Below, in pieces: positions 17,065 through 26,273 of a stretch of 64,000 nt of DNA (positions within the stretch are counted from its first letter, which is position 1; the number at the start of each line of letters is the position of its first letter). The stretch lies in contig CAKORX010000002.1 in the NCBI GenBank assembly GCA_934101645.1, forward strand, positions 150,264-214,263. Reading direction: 5' to 3'. The translations under genes were made by a program, and so were the position numbers. Source of the DNA: an uncultured Bacilli bacterium (GTDB lineage Bacteria > Bacillota_I > Bacilli_A > RF39 > UBA660). The notes under the pieces were generated by a model. It was not told where the DNA came from. It saw only the letters and a list, made by a program, of their open reading frames with translations, and did no database searches.

Positions 17065-17962
17065 TTTATATAAAAGTTTAAATGATGATAGTTATATTAT
17101 AACTAAGGATAGTGCTTTAGTTATTTTGGGTTTAAAAAAGGAAAGTGATTTTCTTTTTTTAGAGTGTGAAAATAAAAATGACAGTATAGATAATATCATA
17201 TTTTGTAATGATTTTTATGATAAGAATATGATACAAAAAAATATAAAAGTTCCAGTGTATAATATTGAGGCTTTAAAAATAGTTTATAAAAATGATGATG
17301 AGGTGTTAAAACTAATTAATAAATTTCTAGAAGATAGTGATAATCATCATTTTGAACATTTACTATATAATAAAGGCTATAATTTAATAGCGGGAACTGA
17401 TGAAGCAGGAAGAGGACCGTTATGTGGGCCTGTTGTAGCAGCGGCGGTAATACTTCCCAAAGACTATAGTTTACCGGGACTTACAGACTCAAAAAAACTC
17501 ACAGAAAAACAAAGAGAAAAATTTTTTGAAATAATTAAAAAAGATGCAATTAGTTATAGTATATCTGTTATAGATAATAAAACTATTGATAAAATTAATA
17601 TTTTAGAGGCAAGTAGGTTAGGAATGAATACTGCAATTGACATGTTAAATGTAAAACCGGATTTTATAATAACTGATGCTATGGATTTACATAGGGATAA
17701 TAGTTTAGGTATAATTAAGGGAGATGCTAAAAGTATTACTATTGCGGCTGCTTCAGTTCTTGCAAAGGTAACAAGGGATCATATAATGGATGAATATGAT
17801 AAAATGTATCCAGAGTATGAATTTGCTTTACATAAAGGATATCCTACGAAAAAGCATCTTGAAAAAATGAATATTTATGGTATATTAGATATTTATAGGA
17901 CAACATACAAACCTGTTAAAGATTGTATGGAAAGGAAGAAAAATGAAGTTACTCAAAAATAA
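17042..17962 (+). CDS. rnhB: Ribonuclease HII with N-terminal extension
   Basis: 306 aa. The RNase HII core starts at GTDEAGRGPLCGPVVAAAV with catalytic D120 and E121; ITDAM and KGDAKSITIAAASVLAKVTRD supply the other acidic and basic residues, and YEFALHKGYPTKKH follows. It removes ribonucleotides from DNA and RNA primers. About 110 residues precede the core, longer than in most RNase HII (about 255 aa total in B. subtilis); this part resembles no domain I know. The start lies inside rbgA and the end overlaps the next gene by 20 bases. Confidence 0.95.
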   Translation: MKKKELINLYKSLNDDSYIITKDSALVILGLKKESDFLFLECENKNDSIDNIIFCNDFYDKNMIQKNIKVPVYNIEALKIVYKNDDEVLKLINKFLEDSDNHHFEHLLYNKGYNLIAGTDEAGRGPLCGPVVAAAVILPKDYSLPGLTDSKKLTEKQREKFFEIIKKDAISYSISVIDNKTIDKINILEASRLGMNTAIDMLNVKPDFIITDAMDLHRDNSLGIIKGDAKSITIAAASVLAKVTRDHIMDEYDKMYPEYEFALHKGYPTKKHLEKMNIYGILDIYRTTYKPVKDCMERKKNEVTQK

Positions 17963-19958
17963 AATTTTATATAATTTTTTATTTCTTTTTTTACCGATTA
18001 TATCGGTAGAATTTCTATTTAGAACAATTAATAATTTAGCTATTAATAATATAGCATTTTTTAGAATTTTTTTAGAGGTTATAGTAATTTGTAGTTTACT
18101 TTCCTTAATATTTTCTTTATTTTCTAAAGAAGTAAGCAAATATTTGAATTTGGCAGTGGTTTTAATTTTTTCTGCTTATGCATTTATTGAACTATTATTT
18201 AATAATTTCTTAGGTGTATACATGTCATTTAATACTACAAGTCAAGCTGGTGCTGTAAAAAATTATATTCTAGATTTTTTAAAAAGTATGAAACCAGTTT
18301 ATTTGATTGTTTTTATACCTTTTTTGATAATGGTTCTTACTTTAATTTTTATTAAAGTACATAATAAAGGGGAAGTTTTAGACTTTAAATTAAAAAAAGT
18401 TTATAATTATGAATATCAAATTATTTCTTTGATTATGCTTATTATGGTTACTATATCATCACTTACTTTTTATCATACTTTAGATGATAAATATGTTGAT
18501 GAATATCAGGTTACGAACTTAAAATCATTATTTAAAAATGCTTCGAATCCAAGCCTATGCATCAAAGATTTTGGAATTATTTCTTATGGATTAATTGATT
18601 TAAAAACTAAGACTTTTGGAGTTAGCGATGAAGAATTTACTTTTGCTTATGATAACTCTAATGTTAATAATAATTCTACGAGAAAATTTGATGATAGTGC
18701 ATGGCAAAACGTTATAAATAATGAAACAAATACTACTTTAAATACTTTAAATAATTATTATATAACTAAAGATATTCCAGATAAAAATGAATATACTGGT
18801 TTATTTAAAGATAAAAATTTAATAGTTATTATGATGGAAAGTGTCAATGATATAATTTTAAATGAAGAATATTTTCCAAATTTTGCATATTTATTAAATC
18901 ATAGTTATTATTTTGAAAATAATTATTCTCCGAGAAATAGTTGTGCTACAGGGAACAATGAATTTAGTGCAATGACTTCTTTATATTCAATTTATAATAG
19001 TTGTACCTCAAATATTTATGTAGATAATACATATTTTGAATCAATTTTTAATTTATTTAATAATGCTGGATACACTACAAATAGTTATCATGATTTTAAT
19101 GATACTTATTATGCAAGAACTAAAATTCATCCAAATATGGGATCTATGAATTATTATGATGCTAATACTCTTAATATGGATTATGAAACAAGATATGGTG
19201 TTTGGGCATCTGATGAAGAACTTATGACAGATTATTTAGAAAATCTTGATAATGAAACTTCTTCTGGTCCATTTATGAGTTACATTACTACAGTTACAAC
19301 TCATCAACCTTACGTGTCAAGTTCAAAATATGGAGATATGTATTTGGATTTATATAGTGATACAAATTATTCAATTGAACTTAAAAGATATCTTTCTAAA
19401 ATGAAAGTTTTAGATAATTCACTTGGAATTTTAATTGAAGGTTTAAAAGAAAGAAATATTTTAGATGATACAGTAATAGTTTTATTTGGTGATCATTATC
19501 CATATGGAATACCACTTAATATATTAAATGAAATACTTGATAGAGACTTAACTAATTATGAAAATGAAAAAGTTCCCCTTGTGATATTTAGTTCTGATAT
19601 AGAGGAAAAACAAACTAGTAATTTATATACAAGTTATATAAATTTAGTTCCTACGATAGCAAATTTATTTGATTTAGATTATGATCCAAGACTATATGAA
19701 GGAGAAGATTTATTTTCTGAAAGTTATAATGATTTAGTGGCTTTTTATGATATGTCATGGAAAAATAATTTAGCATATTTCAATGCAAGTACGGGTAAAA
19801 TAACATATTATACAGATTTTAAATATACAGATGAAGAGATTAAACAAATTAACGAAAAGATATATATTAAAATGAATACCTCAAGTATTGCTATAAAAAA
19901 TAATTATTTTGCATATTTAAATAATGCATTAACAAAGGAAAGGGAGAATATTAATTGA
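17943..19958 (+). CDS. LTA synthase family phosphoglycerol transferase (sulfatase fold)
   Basis: 671 aa after AAGGAAG. Five hydrophobic segments occupy about residues 8-185, followed by an extracellular sulfatase-type domain. Catalytic features are IMMESVNDI (metal-binding Glu), the nucleophile T336 in CATGNNEFSAM, and FGDHYPYG with H518. LtaS polymerises glycerol phosphate from phosphatidylglycerol into lipoteichoic acid; paralogues include primases and capsule-modifying enzymes, so the exact polymer is inferred. It sits between rnhB and topA with overlaps on both sides. Confidence 0.88.
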   Translation: MKLLKNKILYNFLFLFLPIISVEFLFRTINNLAINNIAFFRIFLEVIVICSLLSLIFSLFSKEVSKYLNLAVVLIFSAYAFIELLFNNFLGVYMSFNTTSQAGAVKNYILDFLKSMKPVYLIVFIPFLIMVLTLIFIKVHNKGEVLDFKLKKVYNYEYQIISLIMLIMVTISSLTFYHTLDDKYVDEYQVTNLKSLFKNASNPSLCIKDFGIISYGLIDLKTKTFGVSDEEFTFAYDNSNVNNNSTRKFDDSAWQNVINNETNTTLNTLNNYYITKDIPDKNEYTGLFKDKNLIVIMMESVNDIILNEEYFPNFAYLLNHSYYFENNYSPRNSCATGNNEFSAMTSLYSIYNSCTSNIYVDNTYFESIFNLFNNAGYTTNSYHDFNDTYYARTKIHPNMGSMNYYDANTLNMDYETRYGVWASDEELMTDYLENLDNETSSGPFMSYITTVTTHQPYVSSSKYGDMYLDLYSDTNYSIELKRYLSKMKVLDNSLGILIEGLKERNILDDTVIVLFGDHYPYGIPLNILNEILDRDLTNYENEKVPLVIFSSDIEEKQTSNLYTSYINLVPTIANLFDLDYDPRLYEGEDLFSESYNDLVAFYDMSWKNNLAYFNASTGKITYYTDFKYTDEEIKQINEKIYIKMNTSSIAIKNNYFAYLNNALTKERENIN

Positions 19959-21976
19959 AAAATATTATTATCGTAGAATCACCTGCTAAATGTAAAACTA
20001 TATCAAAATATTTAGGCTCAAATTATACTGTTGTATCTTCAAAAGGTCATATAAGAGATTTAGCTACATCTGGTAAATATGGACTTGGCATAGACTTAGA
20101 ACATGACTTTAAACCTAATTATGAAATAATTAAAGGAAAGAAAAAAGATGTTAAGTATTTAAAAGATTTAGTTAAAAGCGCAGATCATATATATCTTGCA
20201 ACCGACCCAGACCGTGAAGGGGAAACTATTTCATGGCATCTATATGATGAGTTAGCGGTTCCTGATGACAAATATGATAGAATTGTTTTTAATGAAATAA
20301 CTAAAGATGTTGTTTTAAAAGCTTTAGATAACCCAAGAAGAATTGATATGAATTTAGTTCACAGTGGTGAAGCAAGAAGATTTTTAGATAGAATTATTGG
20401 TTTTCGTTTAAGTAAAGTAATTATGTCTAAAACTGGTGGATCTTCTGCTGGCCGTGTTCAAAGCGTTGCTCTTAAGTTAATTGTCGATAGGGAAAGAGAA
20501 ATAATTGCATTTGTTCCGAAAGAGTATTGGACTATTGAAGCAGATTTTAATGATTTTAAAGCAAATCTTGAAACATATAAAGGTAAAGACATTGAAATTA
20601 ATAATGAGAAAGAAGCCGATGAAATCTTAGATAAATTATCAAGTGAATTTAAGATTGCTAAAATCGAAGAAAAAGAAAGAAAAAGAAGTGCTAAAGAAGT
20701 ATTTAAAACATCTACATTACAGCAAGCATGTTCTAATAAACTTGGCTTTGCAGCTTCAAAAACTATGAAGATAGCTCAGAAACTTTATGAAGGAATAGAA
20801 ATATCTGATGGGTTTCATGGACTTATTACTTATATGCGTACTGATAGTACAAGAATCTCTGATGAGTTTGTTAAATCAGCTTTCGGTTATATAAATGGTA
20901 ACTATGGTAAAGAATATGTAGGATATGTAAAAACTGCTAAAAAAACTGAAAATGTTCAAGATGCTCACGAAGGTATTAGACCTACATCAATTAATAATAC
21001 TCCTGAAAAGATTAAAGAGTATTTAAGCACTGATGAATATAAATTATATAAAATAATATATTATAGAGCACTTGCTTCTTTAATGGCAGATGCAAAATTT
21101 TTATCTACAACAGTTACACTTGATAATAATGATTATGGATTTAAAGCCACTGGTAGTGTTTTAACTTTTGATGGTTATTTGAAAGTTTATAAAGAGTATG
21201 AAGATCAAGAGGATACTCTTCTTCCTGATTTTAAAAAATATGAAAATGGAATAATTTCCACGAATAAAATTGATAAAGTTCAACATTTTACAAAACCGCC
21301 AGCAAGATTTACGGAAAGTTCTCTTATTAAAGAACTTGAATCTTTAGGAATAGGTAGACCATCTACTTATGCTACAATTATTTCAACTATTAAAGATAGA
21401 GGTTATGTAACTTTAGAGGATAAGAAGTTTGTTCCTACCGAAGTTGGTTTTGAAACAACAGATAAATTACAAGAATTTTTCTCAAGTATAGTAAATGTTA
21501 AATATACTGCCAATATGGAAGAGGATTTAGACAAAATTGCTGAAGGCAAAGAGGACTATATAAAAATGCTTCATGAATTTTATGATGGTTTTGCTCCCCT
21601 TGTGGATAATGCATTTAAGAATATGGAGAAAAAACCTCCTGAGGAAACAGGTGAAAAATGTCCTGAGTGTGGTAGCCCTTTAGTACATAGACAAGGAAAA
21701 TTTGGAAAATTTATTGCTTGTTCAAACTTCCCAACTTGTAAATATATTCAAAAAAAAGAAAAAGAAATTCAGGTTGTTTGCAAATGTCCAAATTGTGATG
21801 GAAATATTATTGTACGTAAAACAAAATCTAATAAAGAGTTTTATGGATGTTCAAATTTTCCAAAATGTAAATATGCATCTTGGGATAAACCTACAGGAGA
21901 AAAATGTCCAAACTGCGGTGAATTATTAGTAATTAAAAATGGTGAAGTTATTTGCCCTAAGTGTGATAGCAAATAA
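19955..21976 (+). CDS. topA: DNA topoisomerase I
   Basis: 673 aa. TTG 19955 overlaps the preceding TGA and is preceded by GGGAG; the N-terminus MKNIIIVESPAKCKTISKYL is the Toprim start. The catalytic tyrosine is Y293 in TYMRTDSTRIS. The C-terminus carries three four-Cys zinc ribbons (CPECGS..C..C at about 566, CPNCDG..C..C at about 614, CPNCGE..CPKC at about 653). Type IA enzyme that relaxes negative supercoils. Last gene of the rbgA operon. Confidence 0.97.
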   Translation: MKNIIIVESPAKCKTISKYLGSNYTVVSSKGHIRDLATSGKYGLGIDLEHDFKPNYEIIKGKKKDVKYLKDLVKSADHIYLATDPDREGETISWHLYDELAVPDDKYDRIVFNEITKDVVLKALDNPRRIDMNLVHSGEARRFLDRIIGFRLSKVIMSKTGGSSAGRVQSVALKLIVDREREIIAFVPKEYWTIEADFNDFKANLETYKGKDIEINNEKEADEILDKLSSEFKIAKIEEKERKRSAKEVFKTSTLQQACSNKLGFAASKTMKIAQKLYEGIEISDGFHGLITYMRTDSTRISDEFVKSAFGYINGNYGKEYVGYVKTAKKTENVQDAHEGIRPTSINNTPEKIKEYLSTDEYKLYKIIYYRALASLMADAKFLSTTVTLDNNDYGFKATGSVLTFDGYLKVYKEYEDQEDTLLPDFKKYENGIISTNKIDKVQHFTKPPARFTESSLIKELESLGIGRPSTYATIISTIKDRGYVTLEDKKFVPTEVGFETTDKLQEFFSSIVNVKYTANMEEDLDKIAEGKEDYIKMLHEFYDGFAPLVDNAFKNMEKKPPEETGEKCPECGSPLVHRQGKFGKFIACSNFPTCKYIQKKEKEIQVVCKCPNCDGNIIVRKTKSNKEFYGCSNFPKCKYASWDKPTGEKCPNCGELLVIKNGEVICPKCDSK

Positions 21977-21999
21977 TCACCTTTTTTTATCAAAAATAA

Positions 22000-22026
22000 T
22001 TAGCACACATTATTGACAAGTGCTAA
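22000..22026 (+). promoter_or_regulatory. CIRCE operator (HrcA site) upstream of htpG
   Basis: TTAGCACAC, nine bases, AAGTGCTAA. This matches the CIRCE consensus TTAGCACTC-N9-GAGTGCTAA at 16 of 18 positions and has the exact 9-bp spacing. HrcA binds CIRCE and represses heat-shock genes. The -35 box lies inside the operator. Confidence 0.9.
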
Positions 22027-22041
22027 AAATAATGTTATAAC
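22013..22041 (+). promoter_or_regulatory. htpG promoter
   Basis: TTGACA (22013-22018), 17 bp, TATAAC (22036-22041). The -35 overlaps the CIRCE spacer and right arm, so HrcA binding would block polymerase. Confidence 0.85.
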
Positions 22042-22059
22042 AAATATGGAGATGAGATA

Positions 22060-23937
22060 ATGAAAAAGAAAGAATTTAAATCTTCAAGTAAAAGAGTACT
22101 TGATTTAATGATTAATTCAATTTATACAAATAAAGAAATATTTTTAAGAGAGCTTTTATCAAATGCAAGTGATGCGCTAGATAAGTTAAGCTTTGCAGCA
22201 GCAAAAGATGCATCAATAAATGCTAAAGATTTAGAGATTAATATTGAGGTTAACAAAGAAAAAAGAACTCTTACAATATCAGATAATGGTATTGGTATGA
22301 ATGAAAAAGAGCTTGATGATAATTTAGGTACTATTGCAGAAAGCGGATCTTTAAAATTTAAAGAAGAAAATGAAGGGAGCAAAAGTGCAGATATTATTGG
22401 CCAATTTGGTGTAGGTTTTTATTCTGCATTTATGGTTGCTAAAAAAGTAGAGGTTTATACTAAAAAAATAAATGAAGATAAAGGATATTTATGGAGTAGT
22501 GAAGGCGCAAGTGGATATACTATTGAAAATAGTTATAAAGAAAAAAATGGAACAAGTATAAAACTTTATTTAAAAGATGATACTGAAGATGAAAAATATA
22601 GTGATTATCTTGAAGAATATACTATTAGAGAACTTGTAAAAAAATATAGTGATTATTTAAAATATCCAATCAAAATGATGGTAGAAAATAGTAGATTAAA
22701 AGAAGGCACTAAAGATGAATATGAAACATTTAATGAAGTAGTTACTCTTAACTCTATGACTCCATTATGGAAGAAAGATAAATCTCAAATTACTGAAGAG
22801 GAATATAATAATTTTTATACTTCAAAATTTATGGATTATGAAAAGCCTTTGAAAACTATTCATTATTCTGCTGAAGGACTAGCTACATATAAAGCATTAT
22901 TATTTATTCCATCACATGCACCATTTGACTTTTATTATAAAGAATATAAAAAAGGTTTGGAACTTTATACAAACGGCGTTCTAATAATGGAAAAATGTGA
23001 AAATGTTTTACCAGATTATTATAGTTTTGTAAAAGGTGTCGTAGATACTGATGATTTATCATTAAACATTTCAAGAGAAATGCTTCAAAATGATAGACAT
23101 GTTACAAATATTGGCAAAGCTATTGAAACTAAAATTCATTCTTGCTTAAGTGATTTATTAAAAAATGATTTTGAATCATATAAAAAATTCTGGAAAGAAT
23201 TTGGTAATCAAATTAAATTTGGTATATATGGAAATTATGGTATTAATAAAGACAAAGTTTCAGACTTATTAATTTTCTATTCTGCAAATAAAAAAGATTT
23301 TATTACATTAAATGATTATATTTCATCAATGGATAAAGATCAAAAAGATATTTATTATGCATGTGGTGAAACAGTAGATAAGATTTCTATGCTACCACAA
23401 GTTAGTCAAGTTAAAGAAAAAGGTTATGATATTTTATATTTAACTGATTATGCTGATGAATTTACTTTAGGAGCACTTGCTAAATATGAAGAAAAAGAAT
23501 TTAAAAATGTATGTGATAGTTCAGTTGATTTAGATACCAAAGAAGAAAAAGAAGCTTTGGAAAAAGAAAACGAAGATAATAAAGAAATGCTAGCTAAAAT
23601 GAACACTATATTAGGTGGTAGTGTTGCAGATGTAAAAATCACTAATAAACTTTCTAATCATCCAGTATGTTTAACAAGCAAAGGTGCAGTGTCTACACAA
23701 ATGCAAAAGGTTTTAAATAATATGCCTGGTGCAGAAAAAGCAAATGCTACAGTAATTTTGGAAATTAATGAAAAACATCCGATTTTAGAAAAACTTAAAA
23801 CATTATACAAAGAAAATGAAAAAGACTTTGAAAAGTATACAAAAATATTATATTCTCAAAGTAAATTAATCGAAGGTCTTTCAATTGATAATCCTACAGA
23901 AATTTCTAATTTAATATGTGATTTATTATCAAAATAG
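22060..23937 (+). CDS. htpG: Molecular chaperone HtpG (Hsp90)
   Basis: 625 aa. GHKL ATPase N-domain: IYTNKEIFLRELLSNASDAL, ISDNGIGMN and GQFGVGFYSAFMVA form the ATP pocket. The middle domain has GVVDTDDLSLNISREMLQ with the ATP gamma-phosphate Arg. A dimerisation domain follows. Length matches bacterial Hsp90. It acts as a cytoplasmic chaperone in stress. It has its own promoter with a CIRCE operator and a terminator, so it is a one-gene heat-shock unit. Confidence 0.97.
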   Translation: MKKKEFKSSSKRVLDLMINSIYTNKEIFLRELLSNASDALDKLSFAAAKDASINAKDLEINIEVNKEKRTLTISDNGIGMNEKELDDNLGTIAESGSLKFKEENEGSKSADIIGQFGVGFYSAFMVAKKVEVYTKKINEDKGYLWSSEGASGYTIENSYKEKNGTSIKLYLKDDTEDEKYSDYLEEYTIRELVKKYSDYLKYPIKMMVENSRLKEGTKDEYETFNEVVTLNSMTPLWKKDKSQITEEEYNNFYTSKFMDYEKPLKTIHYSAEGLATYKALLFIPSHAPFDFYYKEYKKGLELYTNGVLIMEKCENVLPDYYSFVKGVVDTDDLSLNISREMLQNDRHVTNIGKAIETKIHSCLSDLLKNDFESYKKFWKEFGNQIKFGIYGNYGINKDKVSDLLIFYSANKKDFITLNDYISSMDKDQKDIYYACGETVDKISMLPQVSQVKEKGYDILYLTDYADEFTLGALAKYEEKEFKNVCDSSVDLDTKEEKEALEKENEDNKEMLAKMNTILGGSVADVKITNKLSNHPVCLTSKGAVSTQMQKVLNNMPGAEKANATVILEINEKHPILEKLKTLYKENEKDFEKYTKILYSQSKLIEGLSIDNPTEISNLICDLLSK

Positions 23938-23959
23938 GTGTACGCGTTACACCTTTTTT
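23936..23959 (+). terminator. htpG terminator
   Basis: AGGTGTA (23936-23942), loop CGCGT, TACACCT (23948-23954), then a T-run. The stem begins inside the stop codon. Confidence 0.85.
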
Positions 23960-24011
23960 ATTGCTCTAAAATATTTTGTGTGATAAACTAAGTTTAAAGT
24001 AGGTGACTAGG

Positions 24012-24893
24012 TTGAAAAAACGAAAATTAATTTATATTATTACTTTTGCTTTATTATGTTTAATAACAGTTTTCAATTTTAATAAATATATTAAAAATGA
24101 AAAAAATGTTGTGGCTTTGCAAACCACTAATAGGGAAAAATGCTTATCAAAAGAGTTTGAAATTGAATCTCAGTATTGTCAGGATTTGATAAATAAAGAT
24201 ATATCCTTTGGATCTGCATATTATATGTTTAGTGATGCCTTTATATTGGGTATTGGAATTTATACGTATGTAATAATATTAATTTGCATAGTATTTTCTA
24301 GTATTTATGCTTCGAATTATGTTAAAAGTGGAGCAATTAAAAATGAAATTGTAAGAACTAGTTACAAAGATATAATGTTTAATATTTATAAAAAATCTAT
24401 AGACCATATATTTTTACTACCATTAATCATAGTTACAGCATATGCTTTTTGTTTTATTTATTATAAAGGAATTGGTCCATTAAATGTTGATAGTGTATCT
24501 TGGCAAGCAAAAACAATGGCAAATCCTATTTTATTTATTCTTTTATATATAATTAATGTTTTAATTCACTTAAACTTATATACAAATATAAGCCTTATTT
24601 GGGTAAGAAAATTTAAAAATATTTTTCTATCTATAGTTTGCTCATTTTTAACAATTCTTGGAATTGAAATTTTCTTTGAAAGTGCAGTATTTTATTTTAT
24701 ATATTTTGTTTATAAAAAATCTTATGGCAGTATATTTAACATAATTAATTTCTTTGCATTTAATGATGTATATGGTATGTTTTCATCTTCAATAGTTCCT
24801 TTGATACTTTTAATAATATCTTACATAATATTATATTTAGTTTACAAAGATAAGGAAAAGTTCATAAAGTATTCAGAAAGGGATGAAAAATAA
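24012..24893 (+). CDS. Membrane protein, probable ABC transporter permease
   Basis: 293 aa. TTG 24012 is preferred (GTAGGTG upstream, giving MKKRKLIYIITFALL); GTG 24003 in frame is the alternative. Six hydrophobic segments are seen (about 6-22, 78-100, 135-155, 172-195, 205-235 and 252-280) with a loop of about 55 residues after the first, the layout of ABC-2-type permeases. Its stop overlaps the start of the ATPase gene (TAATG), which supports a partnership. The substrate is unknown. Confidence 0.65.
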   Translation: MKKRKLIYIITFALLCLITVFNFNKYIKNEKNVVALQTTNREKCLSKEFEIESQYCQDLINKDISFGSAYYMFSDAFILGIGIYTYVIILICIVFSSIYASNYVKSGAIKNEIVRTSYKDIMFNIYKKSIDHIFLLPLIIVTAYAFCFIYYKGIGPLNVDSVSWQAKTMANPILFILLYIINVLIHLNLYTNISLIWVRKFKNIFLSIVCSFLTILGIEIFFESAVFYFIYFVYKKSYGSIFNIINFFAFNDVYGMFSSSIVPLILLIISYIILYLVYKDKEKFIKYSERDEK

Positions 24894-25522
24894 TGGAAAT
24901 TAGGCTAGAAAATGTTAGCAAGTCATTTGGAAAAATCAAAGTATTAACTGATGTAAATATAAAATTTTCTTCGGGCAAAATTTATGGCTTATATGGAAGA
25001 AATGGTAGTGGGAAAAGTGTTTTATTAAAAATTATAAGTGGATTATATTCACATGAAGGAAAGGTTTTATATGATGATGTTGAATATGAAAAATTATCAT
25101 CATTGCCTTTTTTAAGAGGCCAAATTGAAACTCCATCATTTTTCCCTAATTTAACTGGCTTAGAAAATTTAAGGTTACTTGCAAAAATCCAAAATAGGAT
25201 TTCTGATCAAGAAATACTTAAATCTTTAGATATAGTAAATTTACTTAATGAAAAAGATAAAAAGTATAGTGAATATTCACTAGGAATGAAACAAAAACTT
25301 GGTATAGCTCAAGCAATTATGGAAAATCCTGATATAATTATTTTAGATGAGCCTTTTAATGGAATAGAAAATGCTACTGTAAAAAAACTGATAGAATATT
25401 TTAAGAGTATAAAAAAAGATAAAATAATTATAGTAAGTACGCATATAATTGATGATTTAAAAAATCTATCTGATAAAATTTATTATTTAGATGGTGGCGT
25501 TTTGAGTGAAAAAAAATTATAG
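24893..25522 (+). CDS. ABC transporter ATP-binding protein
   Basis: 209 aa. Walker A GRNGSGKS followed by Val instead of Thr, signature YSLGMKQKLGIAQA, Walker B IIILDEPFNG, and the switch His in VSTHIIDDL. The pattern fits exporters of the ABC-2 (CcmA-like) group. After its TAG stop the same frame continues for 13 codons (SIAINEFMGDKMF), so the stop may be a recent change. It lies between two predicted permeases. Confidence 0.9.
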   Translation: MEIRLENVSKSFGKIKVLTDVNIKFSSGKIYGLYGRNGSGKSVLLKIISGLYSHEGKVLYDDVEYEKLSSLPFLRGQIETPSFFPNLTGLENLRLLAKIQNRISDQEILKSLDIVNLLNEKDKKYSEYSLGMKQKLGIAQAIMENPDIIILDEPFNGIENATVKKLIEYFKSIKKDKIIIVSTHIIDDLKNLSDKIYYLDGGVLSEKKL

Positions 25523-25619
25523 AGCATAGCAATTAATGAATTTATGGGTGACAAAATGTTTTAATAACTGATTATTAATAAACATTTAAATTACCTTATT
25601 TTTAACGGGAGAAATATTT

Positions 25620-26228
25620 ATGAAACTAGAATTTAATATTCTAAAACAAACTTTAAAAAAATTGATAATTTGGACTATTATCTACCTGATTTTTATAATG
25701 ATTTTTTTTATTATTAAATCTTTAAGTTCAAAAGTAGTTTTTCAAAATCTATTTTTAAGTTTAATAGGATTTCCAAAGCATAATAAAGGATCATTTTTAC
25801 TTTTAAATATATTTTCTATTTTTTTAAATATATTTTTTGTTTATGATTATTTTATGTATGATATAAATAATTTTTATTCAAATATAATATTAAGAATAAG
25901 TTCAAAGGTAAGAATTAAAAATAAAGTTATTGTGTTAGTTTTATTTACTGTAATATATAGAACGCTATTATTTATATTTAAATTTTTATTATTCAAAGAT
26001 GTTATTTTTGATATAAAATATTATATTTTTTATATAACTATGTATCTTTTTTTAGTAGTAATGGAAGTTTTTATTTTATCATTTAAAATGAAAGATACAA
26101 TAAAACTTTTAATTACATTTATTTTTTCTTTTATAGTAATGCTATTTTATAATTTTTATGCACTTACTATATTAATGCTTATATTTTTATTTATTATTTT
26201 TAAATATTATAAAATTAATCTAAACTAA
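25620..26228 (+). CDS. Membrane protein, possible second ABC permease
   Basis: 202 aa after GGGAG, extremely hydrophobic (Phe/Ile/Leu-rich) with about six membrane helices and basic loops. No family signature. Placement 97 bases after an ABC ATPase gene suggests a transporter partner, but this is context only. Followed by a terminator. Confidence 0.5.
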   Translation: MKLEFNILKQTLKKLIIWTIIYLIFIMIFFIIKSLSSKVVFQNLFLSLIGFPKHNKGSFLLLNIFSIFLNIFFVYDYFMYDINNFYSNIILRISSKVRIKNKVIVLVLFTVIYRTLLFIFKFLLFKDVIFDIKYYIFYITMYLFLVVMEVFILSFKMKDTIKLLITFIFSFIVMLFYNFYALTILMLIFLFIIFKYYKINLN

Positions 26229-26248
26229 ATCCTTTTTGGGATTTTTTT
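26227..26248 (+). terminator. Rho-independent terminator
   Basis: AAATCC (26227-26232) pairs with GGATTT (26239-26244), followed by Ts. It ends the ABC operon and directly abuts the next promoter. Confidence 0.7.
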
Positions 26249-26256
26249 GTTATAAT
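26248..26256 (+). promoter_or_regulatory. Extended -10 promoter
   Basis: TGTTATAAT is a perfect extended -10. Transcription would start near 26263, about ten bases before the flavoprotein start codon. Confidence 0.6.
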
Positions 26257-26273
26257 ACTACTATGGAGGAAAA

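Noticed and set aside
21702..21929. A small + strand frame inside the end of topA
   Set aside because: It is a shifted reading of the zinc-ribbon region, whose Cys pattern is conserved in the topA frame.
25520..25561. A longer ABC ATPase reading through TAG for 13 codons
   Set aside because: The protein already contains all ATPase motifs, and nothing shows suppression. Recorded only as a possible recent stop.
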